Positions 35,153 to 44,386 are shown, counted from the stretch's first letter. The stretch: DNA of 64,000 nt from Kiloniellales bacterium (GCA_030064845.1 JASJEC010000009.1:51662-115661); one strand, 5' to 3'. Numbers and translations: made by a program. The notes: a model not told the origin generated them from the sequence alone.

Positions 35153-36346
35153 ATGCAGAGAGCGCCATCAATCCTAAGGGTGCGTCTGCGCCTCGTATCA
35201 CGCCTTGCCGCCGCTCGTTGCGCAGTGTTCCCGACCCTGCTGCTGGCGACTCTCGCGTTTCTCGCGCTGCCGGCGGCGAAGGCTGAGGGACAAGCCGACA
35301 GCTGCCCACAACCGCCGCCGGTCTGCGAAGCGCGGGCGGCGGTCTTTGCGGTCTCCGCCTTCGACCCAATCGGCAGCGCCGTGCGTATCGGTGAGACGCG
35401 CCTGGTCACGGCGCGCCACGTCGTGGCCGACGAGCCCGAGGTGACGCTGTTCCTGCCTGACGGCAGTCCGATAACGGCCAAGGCCCTCGCCACCGACTAT
35501 CCGGGCGACCTGATCCTGCTGGAGACTGCGGACCTGCCGCCGGGTCCGGTCTTGACGCCGGACGAGGTCCGGCCGGACAGCGAGCTCTTCACCGTGGGCG
35601 CCGACGTCGGGCGGCGCGGCATCCGCGCCTACGATCCCGGGCGTCTCCGCTTCGCGCCGACTCCTGATCGGCCGCTCGCCCGCCTCCACCACGACGCCTA
35701 CAGCCAACCGGGCAACAGCGGCGGCGCGCTGGTGGACCAGGACGGACGGCTGGTCGGCATCGTCGCCTCGGGTGGCGAAGGCCGCTTCGAGGCGATCCCC
35801 GCCGATCAGATCGCGGCGCTCTCCGCGCGCAGCGGGCCGGACTGGGAGGCGGCCAGCGCCGAGATCGGCGCCGCGGTGCGGATCTGCACGACCCTGCTGG
35901 ACGCTCATCGAAATCCCGGACAGCGCCCGGACGAGCAGCAGGCCAAGGCGATCGAGACCTCCTGCCGCCGGTCCGCCAATCGACAGCTCTTGGACCTGGC
36001 CGGCCAGACGCTGGGCCGGGCCGGTCGCGCCGAGGCCGCGATCGCGCTCTTCGAGCAGGGCCTGGTCGAGGATCCCAATGCCGTGAACACCAGGATCGGC
36101 CTCGCCATCACCCACCATCTGGCGCGCGACTACGAGGCTGCCCTGCCCCATCTGCGCTGGCTGATCGCGCAGGTCGACGACGACCTGCAGGTCCTGCGCC
36201 TCTCGATCCAGGCCGGCGTCTGGGGCGGCGACGAGGCGCTGGCTCGACGCGCGCTGGCGCGCCTCAAGGAGATCAACCCCCAGAGCGCGCCGGTTGCCGA
36301 GCGGTTCCTCAAGAACCCGCCGCCGCGGCCGCCCAAGATCAACTAA
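35153..36346 (+). CDS. Secreted trypsin-like serine protease with C-terminal TPR-like domain
   Basis: The protein is about 397 residues from the ATG at 35153, which begins a signal peptide (LLLATLAFLALPAAKAEG). An ATG at 35102 is an alternative. The S1/HtrA-like catalytic triad is seen as TARHVVADEP (H89), YPGDLILLE (D119) and QPGNSGGALVDQDGRLVG (S189). There is no PDZ domain. Residues about 250-390 instead form TPR-like helical pairs (LGRAGRAEAAIALFEQGLVE, NTRIGLAITHHLARDYEAAL). The protein should act in the periplasm, with the repeats recruiting a partner. It is convergent with, and overlaps by four bases, a subtilisin-like protease gene. Confidence 0.8.
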   Translation: MQRAPSILRVRLRLVSRLAAARCAVFPTLLLATLAFLALPAAKAEGQADSCPQPPPVCEARAAVFAVSAFDPIGSAVRIGETRLVTARHVVADEPEVTLFLPDGSPITAKALATDYPGDLILLETADLPPGPVLTPDEVRPDSELFTVGADVGRRGIRAYDPGRLRFAPTPDRPLARLHHDAYSQPGNSGGALVDQDGRLVGIVASGGEGRFEAIPADQIAALSARSGPDWEAASAEIGAAVRICTTLLDAHRNPGQRPDEQQAKAIETSCRRSANRQLLDLAGQTLGRAGRAEAAIALFEQGLVEDPNAVNTRIGLAITHHLARDYEAALPHLRWLIAQVDDDLQVLRLSIQAGVWGGDEALARRALARLKEINPQSAPVAERFLKNPPPRPPKIN

Positions 36347-37671
36347 GGGCCGTTGTCGGCGGGGTTGGGTATCCAGCCGACCGCGACCCGCGGCGGCCCA
36401 CGTTCCAACGGCGGCACGGCCCGGGCGAAGAGCGCGCGCTTCAGTTCGGCGGCGGTCCAGTCTGGGTTCTTCTCGAGCAGACGCACCGCCAGGGCCGCGA
36501 CCCGGGGCACGGCGTAGCTGGAACCCGAAGCCGTGCCGCGCGCGCCGCGATAGTCCGTCACCGCCAGCCCCTCGGCCGGCACCATGAGGTCGACGCTGGC
36601 GGCGCCCCAGTTGGAGCCCGGAGCCAGGCGTCCGAATGCGTCGGACGAGGTGACCACGACCAGGTTGTCCAGGCGCAGGCTGGCCGGATAGAGCGGCTTG
36701 AGGTCGATGTCGCGTCCGTCGTTGCCGGCCGAGACGATGAACAACACCTCGGAATGGACCGCGGCGGCCGACGCGAAGCCCGTCCAATCTGCGCGCAACC
36801 GGCTGCCCATCGGCAGCGCAGCGATCCGGGCATCTGCCGCCGCCGCGGCCCGCACCGCCTCCGACATGCGCGCCATCTCGTGCCGCGGGAAACGGATGGG
36901 CAGCAGACGCACCGCGGGCGCCTCCTCGATCAACAGGCTCGCGACCGGCGTGCCGTGACGGATCGGGAAAAAGGGCGAGCGCCGCTGGTCGCGATCGAAG
37001 GGCCGGCCGTCATCCTCCCAGAGATCGAGGCCGAGCGGGCGGCCGTCGCCGTCGCGCGCCAGACGCGACGCGATCTCCGGCAGCAGGTAGTTCACGCCGC
37101 TGTCGATGTGGGCGACGGTGACGCCGCCCGGATCGGTCCCCGGAGGCACCGGGGGGTTGAGCGGCTCGACCGTCTCGACGGTCGTCAGGTCCGCACCCAG
37201 GTGCACCAGCTCCGAGGCGCCGCCGCTCTCGTCATAGCGGATCGCGCGGGCGTGCAGCGGCTGGCAGTCGCCGCCCGCGAGCAGAATCATTATCGGCCGT
37301 TCCGCGGAGAGCTTGTGCATCTCGAAGGAAACCCTGCGCAAACCGGCCGACGAGCGCGTCGCCGAGACCAGGAGAGCCTGGTCGCTCCCGGCGTTTTCGA
37401 GCCGGATCTCGCGCCGCAACCAAGTATCGGGCGGACCCCGGTCGGTCACGTCAACCAGCGTGAACCCGGAGAACGCCCCCTCGAAGCGCTCGGGGAGCCG
37501 GTCCGGCTCCAGGATCCCTTCCGGGCAGAGGGTGCCGGGCGCCAAGCGGAGCAGCGCTCGTGCCGAAGCCTCCGTGCCGCCGGTCCTGTCCGCCGCGGCC
37601 GAGGATGCGATTGCCAGGCCGACGGCGAGAGAGGCGCTGAGACACAGACCCGAAGCACCCTTCCAAACCAC
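36343..37671 (-). CDS. Secreted subtilisin-like serine protease (S8 family)
   Basis: The protein is about 442 residues from GTG at complement 37669-37671, which opens into a signal peptide (LCLSASLAVGLAIASSAAA). ATG at 37719 would add 16 residues. After a propeptide or accessory domain of about 180 residues comes the subtilase core: VTVAHIDSGVNYLLPEIASR (Asp), FFPIRHGTPVASLL (His), FIVSAGNDGRDIDLKPL (oxyanion Asn) and GTASGSSYAVPRVAALAVRL (Ser). This is a complete Asp-His-Ser triad. It acts outside the cytoplasm. Its TAG stop overlaps the TAA stop of the convergent trypsin-like gene (ACTAA). The pairing of two secreted proteases suggests a functional link. Confidence 0.85.
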   Translation of the reverse strand: MVWKGASGLCLSASLAVGLAIASSAAADRTGGTEASARALLRLAPGTLCPEGILEPDRLPERFEGAFSGFTLVDVTDRGPPDTWLRREIRLENAGSDQALLVSATRSSAGLRRVSFEMHKLSAERPIMILLAGGDCQPLHARAIRYDESGGASELVHLGADLTTVETVEPLNPPVPPGTDPGGVTVAHIDSGVNYLLPEIASRLARDGDGRPLGLDLWEDDGRPFDRDQRRSPFFPIRHGTPVASLLIEEAPAVRLLPIRFPRHEMARMSEAVRAAAAADARIAALPMGSRLRADWTGFASAAAVHSEVLFIVSAGNDGRDIDLKPLYPASLRLDNLVVVTSSDAFGRLAPGSNWGAASVDLMVPAEGLAVTDYRGARGTASGSSYAVPRVAALAVRLLEKNPDWTAAELKRALFARAVPPLERGPPRVAVGWIPNPADNGP

Positions 37672-37954
37672 GTTACGTTCCACCTCTACGTCGGGCGCTT
37701 GGTGCGCAACCTGCTCCAATGGGCCTCCGAGACCTCTCGATAGTTATGGATGACCAGCCCTTCTCCTCCGCGTCAATCAGATTGCGCTCATCCCCGCGCC
37801 GGTCAGCTATCGCGCGATGAGCTTCGACCCTGTTGTTGATCTTGATGCGCTCGCGTCTCTTCACGGCCGAAGAGCTCGCCGACGTCACGAGAGATTCGGT
37901 CTTGAGCCGTTTGTTTGCTCAACAGTCCTGCACGCGCCGGACAGGGAAAGCGTA

Positions 37955-39265
37955 TCAGAAGCGGACGTCCCGGGCGCTCTCGCCGATCTGGTCGACGTCG
38001 AGCACGTGAATGCTCTGATTGCCCGCCGCGTCGTTGGCGGCGATGCCCAGGCTGCGCACGTCGTCGGGCAGGATCGAGTGGTCGTCGAAGACGTAGTGCC
38101 AGGAATCGAAGCTCTCGCCGTAGCTCATGTGGTCGTGGATGACGCGCTGGGACTTGGTGCGCACGGCCAGGAAGGGCTGGGGGCCAAAGACCTGGCCGGC
38201 CTCGGTCTCGACGGTCAGGCGGCGGCAGCCGGCGGCGTCGCGCTCCAGGGTGCAGTGCAGCTCGAGCGGCGCCCGCTCCGGCGCCGGGTGGACCGCGTTG
38301 AAGGCCTCGACCGCCTCGGCGTAGCGGAACGTAACCCCGGGATAGCGCGGCGTGATGCGGCCCAGCAAATGACGCACGTAGTCGACCTCGGGGCCGAGGT
38401 CGCGCCAGTCGTGGCTGCAGAAGGCGACCAGGGTCGGCGCGCCCTCGGCGGCGCGCGCGAACCCGGCTTCCAGCTCCGCCTCGGTCAGGTTGCTGAAGCG
38501 GTTAAGCAGCAGGAGGCAGCGGGCGATTTTGCGGCGGCAGTTGCCCGGGCGCTGGTGGTAGTCGTGGTCCGGGTGGTAGGTGCTCCAGTCGGTCGGGGCG
38601 CCGCGCCAGTCGCCGTAGCGGTTGTTGGCCACGTCGGGATTGCGCTCGGGGTCGATCTCGGAGCCCGCTTTGTTCGACAAGTCGAAGGGGATCCACTGCT
38701 CGAGGAACCAGTGGCTGTCCGGCCGCTCGTCGTGGTAGCCGGCGCGGTTCGCCCTGGGGAACCAGCCCCGGTCGAGCAGGCGCCGGCCGAGGACCTCCGG
38801 CAGCTGAGGCGAATTGAGGTAGGAGGTCGCGCACTTGTTGGCTTCGCGGTAGGTCGACTGGGAATGGAAGTGCCAGTGGATCGCGTCGCCCGCCCCCTGC
38901 TCCTCGACGAGGGCCCGGTAGAAGTCGAGCACCCGGTGCATCCCCATGTCGCGGCCGCGCGGGTTGTCGGTCGAGCCCAGGTGGTCCATGCAGAACCAGT
39001 TGTAGATCCAGCCGCCGCCCGCGCTGTCGGGCAGGCGGTTGCGGAACGCGGGGCTGGCGCAGTGGCGCAGCATGGCGCCGATCATCTCCCAGGAGCCCAT
39101 GGTCCTGGCCCTGTGCTCGGTGATCGCGGCCCAGAAGTCCAGCTCCAGGGCCTCGGGGTCCAGCTCGGCCGGCTGGAAGCGCCGCTCGCCCAGGGCGTGG
39201 GCCCAGGCGTACTCGTCGAGCGGGCCTTCGGTGTCGACGCAGTGAACCAGGTAGACGGTCGTCAT
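37955..39265 (-). CDS. Polysaccharide-deacetylase-like hydrolase in a biosynthetic neighbourhood
   Basis: The protein is 436 residues from the ATG at complement 39263-39265. That ATG overlaps the TGA of the upstream acyl-ligase gene (ATGA), so the two are translationally coupled. There is no signal peptide. It opens VYLVHCVDTEGPLDEY, where DTEG resembles the metal-binding acidic motif of NodB-type carbohydrate deacetylases. It later has DAIHWHFHSQSTYREANKCA, WRDLGPEVDYVRHLLG preceded by VAFCSHD, and IHDHMSYGESFDSWHYVFDD, with many His/Asp residues that could bind a metal. I infer a metal-dependent hydrolase of the carbohydrate esterase 4 type. The family is not securely recognised and the substrate is unknown. 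Confidence 0.6.
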   Translation of the reverse strand: MTTVYLVHCVDTEGPLDEYAWAHALGERRFQPAELDPEALELDFWAAITEHRARTMGSWEMIGAMLRHCASPAFRNRLPDSAGGGWIYNWFCMDHLGSTDNPRGRDMGMHRVLDFYRALVEEQGAGDAIHWHFHSQSTYREANKCATSYLNSPQLPEVLGRRLLDRGWFPRANRAGYHDERPDSHWFLEQWIPFDLSNKAGSEIDPERNPDVANNRYGDWRGAPTDWSTYHPDHDYHQRPGNCRRKIARCLLLLNRFSNLTEAELEAGFARAAEGAPTLVAFCSHDWRDLGPEVDYVRHLLGRITPRYPGVTFRYAEAVEAFNAVHPAPERAPLELHCTLERDAAGCRRLTVETEAGQVFGPQPFLAVRTKSQRVIHDHMSYGESFDSWHYVFDDHSILPDDVRSLGIAANDAAGNQSIHVLDVDQIGESARDVRF

Positions 39266-40701
39266 GGCTGTCGTTCCGCGAGCTGTTGGCGGAGGGCGTG
39301 CTTCTGCACCTTGCCGGTGCCGGCCCGGGGGAAGGACTCCAGGGCCACGATGCGGTCGGGCCTGAGGCCGGGGTCCAGGGTCCGGCCGCAGTGGGCGAGG
39401 AGCTTTCGGGTCACGGCCTCGGGATCGGCGGCGGGCGCCGGGATCACGCAGGCGACCACGATCTCGCCCCAGAAGTCGTCGGGCAGGCCGACCACGGCGA
39501 CGTCCTGGATCTCGGCGCATTCGCCCAGGCGGTTCTCGATCAGGATCGGTGCGACGTTGACCCCGCCGCGCACGATGGAATCCTTGCTGCGCCCCGTGAT
39601 GTGGATCCTGCCGTCCTCGATCCGCGCCAGGTCGCCGGTCGCCATGAAGCCCTCGGCGTCGAAGGGCGAGACCAGGCCGTCCTCGGTCAGGTAGCCCTCC
39701 ATGGCGAAGGGCGAGCGGATCCAGAGCTCCGGGTCGTCGAAGCCGCCCGGCACCAGGCGCGGCTCCAGACCGGCGACCGGCCGGCCGACGTGCTCCTCGG
39801 TGAGCGCCTCCTCGGGAGCCTGCGTGGTCAAGGGGCCTCCAAGCTCGGTGAGGCCGTAGCAGTCCTGCAGCGGCCGCCCGAAGGTCTCGAGGAAGCGCCG
39901 GCGCGTCGCGCTCTGCAGCTGGCCGGCGGTGCACTGGATCTGGATCAAGCCGGAGGCGGCGTGGTGCGCGGCCTCCCGATCCCGGCTGAGCTGGGCCAGG
40001 GCCGTTGCGGCGGGGGGCACCAGCGTCAGGAAGTTGGCCTCGGTCTCGACCGGCCGGGCCCAGAAGTCGAGCGCCGCGGCGGCCGAGAAAGCCGGGCCCT
40101 CGACGACCGTGCCGCCGACGGCGAGGGGCGCCAGCATGGTGTTCAAGAGGCCGGCCATATAGCCCATGGGTAGCACGTGGTAGAGCCGGGTGGCGCGGTC
40201 CATGGCCGAGAGCGCGGCGAAGGCGCGGGCGCTGTCGACCATGGCCTGGAGGGAGTGGCAGATCCCCTTGGGACGGCCCGTGGTGCCCGAGGTCATGAGC
40301 ACCATGAAGCGCTCGTCGCCAGCCAGGCCGCAGCGGATGTCGGCGGGCCGCGGCGCCGCCAGGTCCGGGTCCAGCGGCGGCGCGGCGCGCACCACCAGGG
40401 CCGGCGCGATCAGCCGCAGCATGGCCTCGATCACGTCGTCGCTGTGGCTCGGGGTGATCGGGCAGGCCACGTGGCCCCCGATGGCGCAAGCCAGATAGCA
40501 GGCCAGCACCGAGGGGCCGTTCGGCAGCAGGAAGGCGATGGGAGCTCCGAGCGGGACCCCGGCCTTGCGCCAGGTCTCGGCGATCGCCCGGGCATTGGCC
40601 CAGTACCGGCCGTAGCTGTAGCACCGACCGTCGAGCGCGTGCAGCAGCACGTCGTCCGCGCTGTCGCGGAAGCGGGTCTCGAGGAAACCGGCGGCGTCCA
40701 T
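39262..40701 (-). CDS. AMP-forming acyl-CoA/acyl-ACP synthetase
   Basis: The protein is 479 residues from the ATG at complement 40699-40701. It is an ANL-superfamily enzyme: the AMP-binding P-loop FMVLMTSGTTGRPKGI, DCYGLTELGGPLTT (the A5 motif), FMATGDLARIEDGRIHITGR, SKDSIVRGGVNVAPILIENR and the C-terminal catalytic lysine region PRAGTGKVQKHALRQQL. It activates a carboxylic acid as acyl-AMP and transfers it to CoA or, given the stand-alone ACP in this cluster (44387), to a phosphopantetheinyl carrier. At 479 residues it is shorter than fatty-acyl-CoA ligases, as for ligases in secondary metabolism. Its stop overlaps the start of the deacetylase-like gene. Confidence 0.85.
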   Translation of the reverse strand: MDAAGFLETRFRDSADDVLLHALDGRCYSYGRYWANARAIAETWRKAGVPLGAPIAFLLPNGPSVLACYLACAIGGHVACPITPSHSDDVIEAMLRLIAPALVVRAAPPLDPDLAAPRPADIRCGLAGDERFMVLMTSGTTGRPKGICHSLQAMVDSARAFAALSAMDRATRLYHVLPMGYMAGLLNTMLAPLAVGGTVVEGPAFSAAAALDFWARPVETEANFLTLVPPAATALAQLSRDREAAHHAASGLIQIQCTAGQLQSATRRRFLETFGRPLQDCYGLTELGGPLTTQAPEEALTEEHVGRPVAGLEPRLVPGGFDDPELWIRSPFAMEGYLTEDGLVSPFDAEGFMATGDLARIEDGRIHITGRSKDSIVRGGVNVAPILIENRLGECAEIQDVAVVGLPDDFWGEIVVACVIPAPAADPEAVTRKLLAHCGRTLDPGLRPDRIVALESFPRAGTGKVQKHALRQQLAERQP

Positions 40702-40800
40702 AGCGAATAGTCCGAGAAGATCGGTCAGGCCGCCGAAAGACTGTCTAGTTATGCTTAACAAAGCCTTTGCGCGACCTCTTCGGGACGCTAGCCTCCGCCC

Positions 40801-41775
40801 ATGAGCGATCGGGCGATTCGCGTTCACGAGTTCGGCGGTCCGGAGCAGCTGGTCTGGGACCGCCGCCCGCTGCCGGACCCGGGGCCGGGCGAGGTGCTGC
40901 TCGCGCACGAGGCGGTCGGCCTCAACTTCATCGACGTCTACCACCGCAAGGGCGCGGCGCCGCTCGACCTGCCCTTCACCCCCGGCATGGAGGCGGCCGG
41001 CACGGTCAGCGCGGTCGGGCCGGGGGTCGCGGGTATCCGCCCAGGCGACCGGGTCGGCTACTGCACCGGCGCGCCCGGCGCCTACGCCGAGGCGCGGGTG
41101 ATCCCCGCCGACCTGCTGATTCCCCTGCCGGCGCACTGCTCCTCCGAGCTGGCCGCGGCCCTCCTCTTGAAGGGCCTGACGGTGGAGTACCTGATCCGGC
41201 GCACCTACCGGGTCGCGGCCGGGGATACGGTGCTGTTCCACGCGGCGGCGGGGGGCGTCGGCCTGATCGCCTGCCAGTGGCTGAAGCGTCTCGGCGCAAC
41301 CGTGATCGGCACGGTCGGCACCGAGGAGAAGGCCGCGCTCGCCAGGGCCCACGGCTGCGATCACGTCATCCTCTACGACCGGGAAGACATCGCGGCTCGG
41401 GTGCGCGACCTGACCGGCGGCGAGGGGGTGCCCGTGGTCTACGATTCGGTCGGCGCCGCGACCCTCGAGGCCTCGCTCGACTGCCTGGCGCCGCTCGGCA
41501 TCCTGGCCTCATTCGGCGCCTCTTCCGGGCCGCCCCGTCCGGTCTCGGCCCAGGACCTGCAGAGCCGGGGCTCTCTGTTCTTCACCCGGCCGAGCCTGGC
41601 TCACTATGGCGCGACCCGCGAGGCGCTGCTGGCGGGCGCCGAGGCCCTCTTCGCGGTCGTCGCCGACGGGCTGAAGGTCGAGATCAACCAGCGCTTCCCG
41701 CTCAGCGACGCGGCCGAGGCGCACAGGGCGCTGGAGGGGCGCCGCACCACGGGCTCGAGCCTGCTGCTGCCCTGA
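40801..41775 (+). CDS. NADPH:quinone oxidoreductase (zeta-crystallin-type MDR)
   Basis: The protein has 324 residues. It is a medium-chain dehydrogenase/reductase without the structural zinc loop: IRVHEFGGPEQLVWDRRPLP, AVGLNFIDVYHRKGAAPLDL (QOR signature), FTPGMEAAGTVSAVGPGV and the nucleotide-binding stretch AAAGGVGLIACQWLKRLGAT. It ends with GRRTTGSSLLLP. It reduces quinones or enones with NADPH in the cytoplasm. It is transcribed divergently from the acyl-ligase gene, with 99 bases between the starts. A role in the neighbouring biosynthetic set is possible, but such genes are also common as detoxification enzymes. Confidence 0.88.
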   Translation: MSDRAIRVHEFGGPEQLVWDRRPLPDPGPGEVLLAHEAVGLNFIDVYHRKGAAPLDLPFTPGMEAAGTVSAVGPGVAGIRPGDRVGYCTGAPGAYAEARVIPADLLIPLPAHCSSELAAALLLKGLTVEYLIRRTYRVAAGDTVLFHAAAGGVGLIACQWLKRLGATVIGTVGTEEKAALARAHGCDHVILYDREDIAARVRDLTGGEGVPVVYDSVGAATLEASLDCLAPLGILASFGASSGPPRPVSAQDLQSRGSLFFTRPSLAHYGATREALLAGAEALFAVVADGLKVEINQRFPLSDAAEAHRALEGRRTTGSSLLLP

Positions 41776-41857
41776 CCGCCGCCCGGTAACCTCTCCTTAA
41801 CCAAGATCCGACTAACTCGGAAATTCTAGTTGGTTCCTCCGAGGTGCGGGGTTTCTC

Positions 41858-42892
41858 ATGGGCGACGCGATCCGCTGGGGCATGATCGGCTGCGGCAACG
41901 TGACCGAGGTCAAGTCGGGCCCGGCCTTGCAGATGGCCGAGGGCTCGGAACTCGTCATGGTCGCCTCGCGGCGGCGCAACGAGGTCGCCGACTGGGCGAA
42001 GCGCCACGGCGTCGCGCGCTGGACCGACGACGCGGCGTCGCTGATCGCCGACCCGGAGGTCGATGCGGTCTACATCGCCACCACCCCCGATTCCCACCGC
42101 AGCTACACCGAGCAGGCCGCGGCGGCCGGCAAGCCGGTGTTCTGCGAGAAGCCCATGGCCTGCACTCTGGCCGACGCCCACGCCATGAAGCAGGCCTGCG
42201 CGCGCGCCGGCGTGCCGCTCTACACCGCCTACTACCGCCGGGCGCTGCCTCGCTTCCTCAAGGTCAAGGAATGGCTCGAGGCGGGACGCATCGGCACGCC
42301 GCTCAGCGTCACCATGGCGCTGGCGCTGAGGCCCGAGAGCCACCCGGTGGCGCCGGTCACCCGGGTGATGGCGGCGCGCGGCCAGATCCCCTGGCGCTTC
42401 AGGCCCGAGATCGGCGGCGGCGGCAACTTTGCCGACATGGGCACCCACATGCTCGACCTGATGGACTTCTACCTGGCGCCCTTCGCCCAGGTCGAGGGCC
42501 GCGCCGTCAACCGCGCCGGGTTCTACGAAGCCGAGGACACGGTGACCGCCAGCTTCGAGCTGGAGAACGGTGTGATCGGCACCGGCCAGTGGTGCGCGGT
42601 CGCCGGCGTCAACCGGGACCTGACCGAGATCGTCGGCACCGAGGGAGCGATCCGCTACGCCACCTTCGATAGCCAGGTCCTCGAGCTTGAGACGCGGGAA
42701 GGGCTCGAGACCGCCGACATCCCGATCCCGAGCCACGCCCACCTGCCGATCGTCCAGGCCGTCACCGACGCGCTGCGCGGCCGCGGCACGGCGCCGAGCG
42801 ACGCCGAGAACGGCATCCGCGCGCTCGGCGTCCAGGAAGAGATCCTCGGCGGCTACTACGCCGAACGGGGGCGGAGCCGGTTGAGCGCGTAA
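41858..42892 (+). CDS. Gfo/Idh/MocA-family NAD(P)-dependent oxidoreductase
   Basis: The protein has 344 residues. The Rossmann start is IRWGMIGCGNVTEVKSGPAL. It is followed by VDAVYIATTPDSHRSYTEQA, the conserved VFCEKPMACTLADAHAM (EKP catalytic Lys) and YYRRALPRFLKVKEWLEAGR. The C-terminal beta-sheet domain has FADMGTHMLDLMDFYL with the D-x-G-x-H-x-x-D catalytic set. Enzymes of this family oxidise sugars, inositols or nucleotide-sugars at C3, often forming keto-sugars for amination. It is codirectional with the radical-SAM, ACP and transferase genes downstream. I infer a sugar-modifying step in that pathway. Confidence 0.87.
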   Translation: MGDAIRWGMIGCGNVTEVKSGPALQMAEGSELVMVASRRRNEVADWAKRHGVARWTDDAASLIADPEVDAVYIATTPDSHRSYTEQAAAAGKPVFCEKPMACTLADAHAMKQACARAGVPLYTAYYRRALPRFLKVKEWLEAGRIGTPLSVTMALALRPESHPVAPVTRVMAARGQIPWRFRPEIGGGGNFADMGTHMLDLMDFYLAPFAQVEGRAVNRAGFYEAEDTVTASFELENGVIGTGQWCAVAGVNRDLTEIVGTEGAIRYATFDSQVLELETREGLETADIPIPSHAHLPIVQAVTDALRGRGTAPSDAENGIRALGVQEEILGGYYAERGRSRLSA

Positions 42893-43017
42893 AACCGTGG
42901 CTGCCGGCAGGGCGGCCGGAATAATGAAAATAGCCTAACCATTTATCATTAATCTCTTATTCATAGGCCGCTTGTTAACCTCGCCCTAACGGACGGCCTG
43001 AGACAGGGACCCTACGC

Positions 43018-44232
43018 ATGCTGGAGCTGGAGAACGGCGCGCCCGCGCCGCGCGTCACCGATAGCGACTGGCCGATGCCGCCGCGGCAGGATCCCGCGGG
43101 CGACGGCGCCGGAAAAGACAGCAGCCACGGGGCCCAGCTCCACCTGTCGCGCAAGCTGCTTCAGGAATCGATCGTCGAGCGGCTCCGCGAGGTCGGCGAG
43201 AAGGGCCGCTCCTCCGCGCCCTGGGTGGTCGAGCTCGACCCGACCACGGCCTGCAACCTGGCCTGTCCCGACTGCATCAGCGGCAGCCTCCTGAACCAGG
43301 GCGGCTTCACGCGCGAGCGCCTGCGCGAGATCACCAAGGAGATCGTCGAAGCCGGGGTGCGCGCGGTGATCCTGATCGGCGGCGGCGAGCCCCTGGCCCA
43401 CCCGGAGACCCGCTGGGTGATCGACTACCTGGGCGACCACGACGTCCACGTCGGTGTCACGACCAACGGCATCCTGATCAATCGTCACCTCAAGGTCCTG
43501 GCCGAGAAGACCCGCTGGGTGCGCGTCTCCATGGACGCCGCGACCCCCGAGACCTTCCAATACTTCCGGCCCAGCCCGTCGGGGCGGTCGATGTTCGACC
43601 GGATCGTCGACAACATGCGCACCCTGGCCGAGGTGAAGCGGGGCAAGCTCGGCTATTCCTTCCTGCTGCTCTCGGACGTGGCCGAAGACGGCACCGTGAA
43701 GCGCAGCAACCTGCACGAGGTCTACCAGGGCGCCCTGGTCGCCAAGGAAGCCGGCTGCGACTACTTCGAGGTCAAGCCGTCCTACGACATGGGCCACTTC
43801 CTGATCCGGCAGCCCGAGCGCGAGCTGGCCGAGGCGCGGCGCCAGATCGCCGCGATCAAGGAGCTGGAGACCGAGGCCTTCCGCGTCCTGGCCCCGGTCA
43901 ACCTCCAGCACGTGCTCGACAACAAGCCCATGGTCGAGCCCAAGGACTACACGCGCTGCGCGGTCTCCGAGATGCGCACCCTGGTCGCGCCCTCGGGCGC
44001 CTACGTCTGCCCCTACTTCCGCGGCTGCGGCGACAAGAAGATTGGCGACCCCAACACCCAGAGCTTCGCCGAGATCTGGCACGGCCAGCAGCGCGCGGCG
44101 GTCATGGACCAGACCGATCCCAGCCGGGACTGCCGTTTCCACTGCATCCGCCATCGCTCCAACCTGCTGATGGAGGAGATCCTGGACGGCGCCGAGGTCG
44201 ACGCCGTGGCCGATTTCGACCGCTTCATCTAA
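43018..44232 (+). CDS. Radical-SAM enzyme with SPASM-like C-terminus
   Basis: The protein has 404 residues. After about 65 disordered residues comes the radical-SAM barrel: TTACNLACPDCISGSLLNQ (C79xxxC83xxC86 binds the [4Fe-4S] cluster), AVILIGGGEPLAHPETRWVI (the GGE SAM motif) and VGVTTNGILINRH. The C-terminal half has additional cysteines (TRCAVSEMRTL, AYVCPYFRGCGDKKIG, DCRFHCIRH) arranged like a SPASM/twitch auxiliary-cluster domain, with FAEIWHG, a typical SPASM helix. Relatives modify peptides or carry out sugar radical chemistry. A strongly AT-rich promoter region precedes it. It is followed, after a repeat, by the ACP and transferase genes. Confidence 0.85.
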   Translation: MLELENGAPAPRVTDSDWPMPPRQDPAGDGAGKDSSHGAQLHLSRKLLQESIVERLREVGEKGRSSAPWVVELDPTTACNLACPDCISGSLLNQGGFTRERLREITKEIVEAGVRAVILIGGGEPLAHPETRWVIDYLGDHDVHVGVTTNGILINRHLKVLAEKTRWVRVSMDAATPETFQYFRPSPSGRSMFDRIVDNMRTLAEVKRGKLGYSFLLLSDVAEDGTVKRSNLHEVYQGALVAKEAGCDYFEVKPSYDMGHFLIRQPERELAEARRQIAAIKELETEAFRVLAPVNLQHVLDNKPMVEPKDYTRCAVSEMRTLVAPSGAYVCPYFRGCGDKKIGDPNTQSFAEIWHGQQRAAVMDQTDPSRDCRFHCIRHRSNLLMEEILDGAEVDAVADFDRFI

Positions 44233-44261
44233 ATCATGTGCCGAGCTTTCCGCGCCCCCTA

Positions 44262-44358
44262 TGTCATTGCCGGACGGGCGTTGCCCGAGCGCTTCGCGCT
44301 TCCGGCAATCCAGGGCGGCCGGCATCCCTGGATGCCCGGATCAAGTCCGGGCATGACA
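44262..44358. repeat. Dispersed palindromic intergenic repeat, copy 1
   Basis: It begins TGTCATTGCCGGA, ends TCCGGGCATGACA, and has CTGGATGCCCGGATCAAG and CTTCCGGCAATCCAG stretches inside. These pair with each other to form two adjoining hairpins. The same building blocks occur at 53700-53805 and 62699-62772. This is a non-coding repetitive family of REP type and lies between the radical-SAM and ACP genes. Confidence 0.75.
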
Positions 44359-44386
44359 GGGAGAGTCGCGATCGATTGAGACTGTT

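Noticed and set aside
37673..37954. Possible small genes between the subtilisin-like and deacetylase-like genes
   Set aside because: Frames on both strands lack ribosome-binding sites and conserved patterns. The interval is treated as intergenic.
37817..39694. 625-aa plus-strand open frame over the deacetylase-like and acyl-ligase genes
   Set aside because: It spans the junction of two conserved minus-strand genes with an ATGA overlap. Its composition is that of a complementary frame.
37955..40624. One continuous 889-aa minus-strand protein over two genes
   Set aside because: Its N-terminal half is an Arg/Gly-rich off-frame reading of the acyl-ligase gene. The real deacetylase-like gene starts at the internal ATG at complement 39263-39265.
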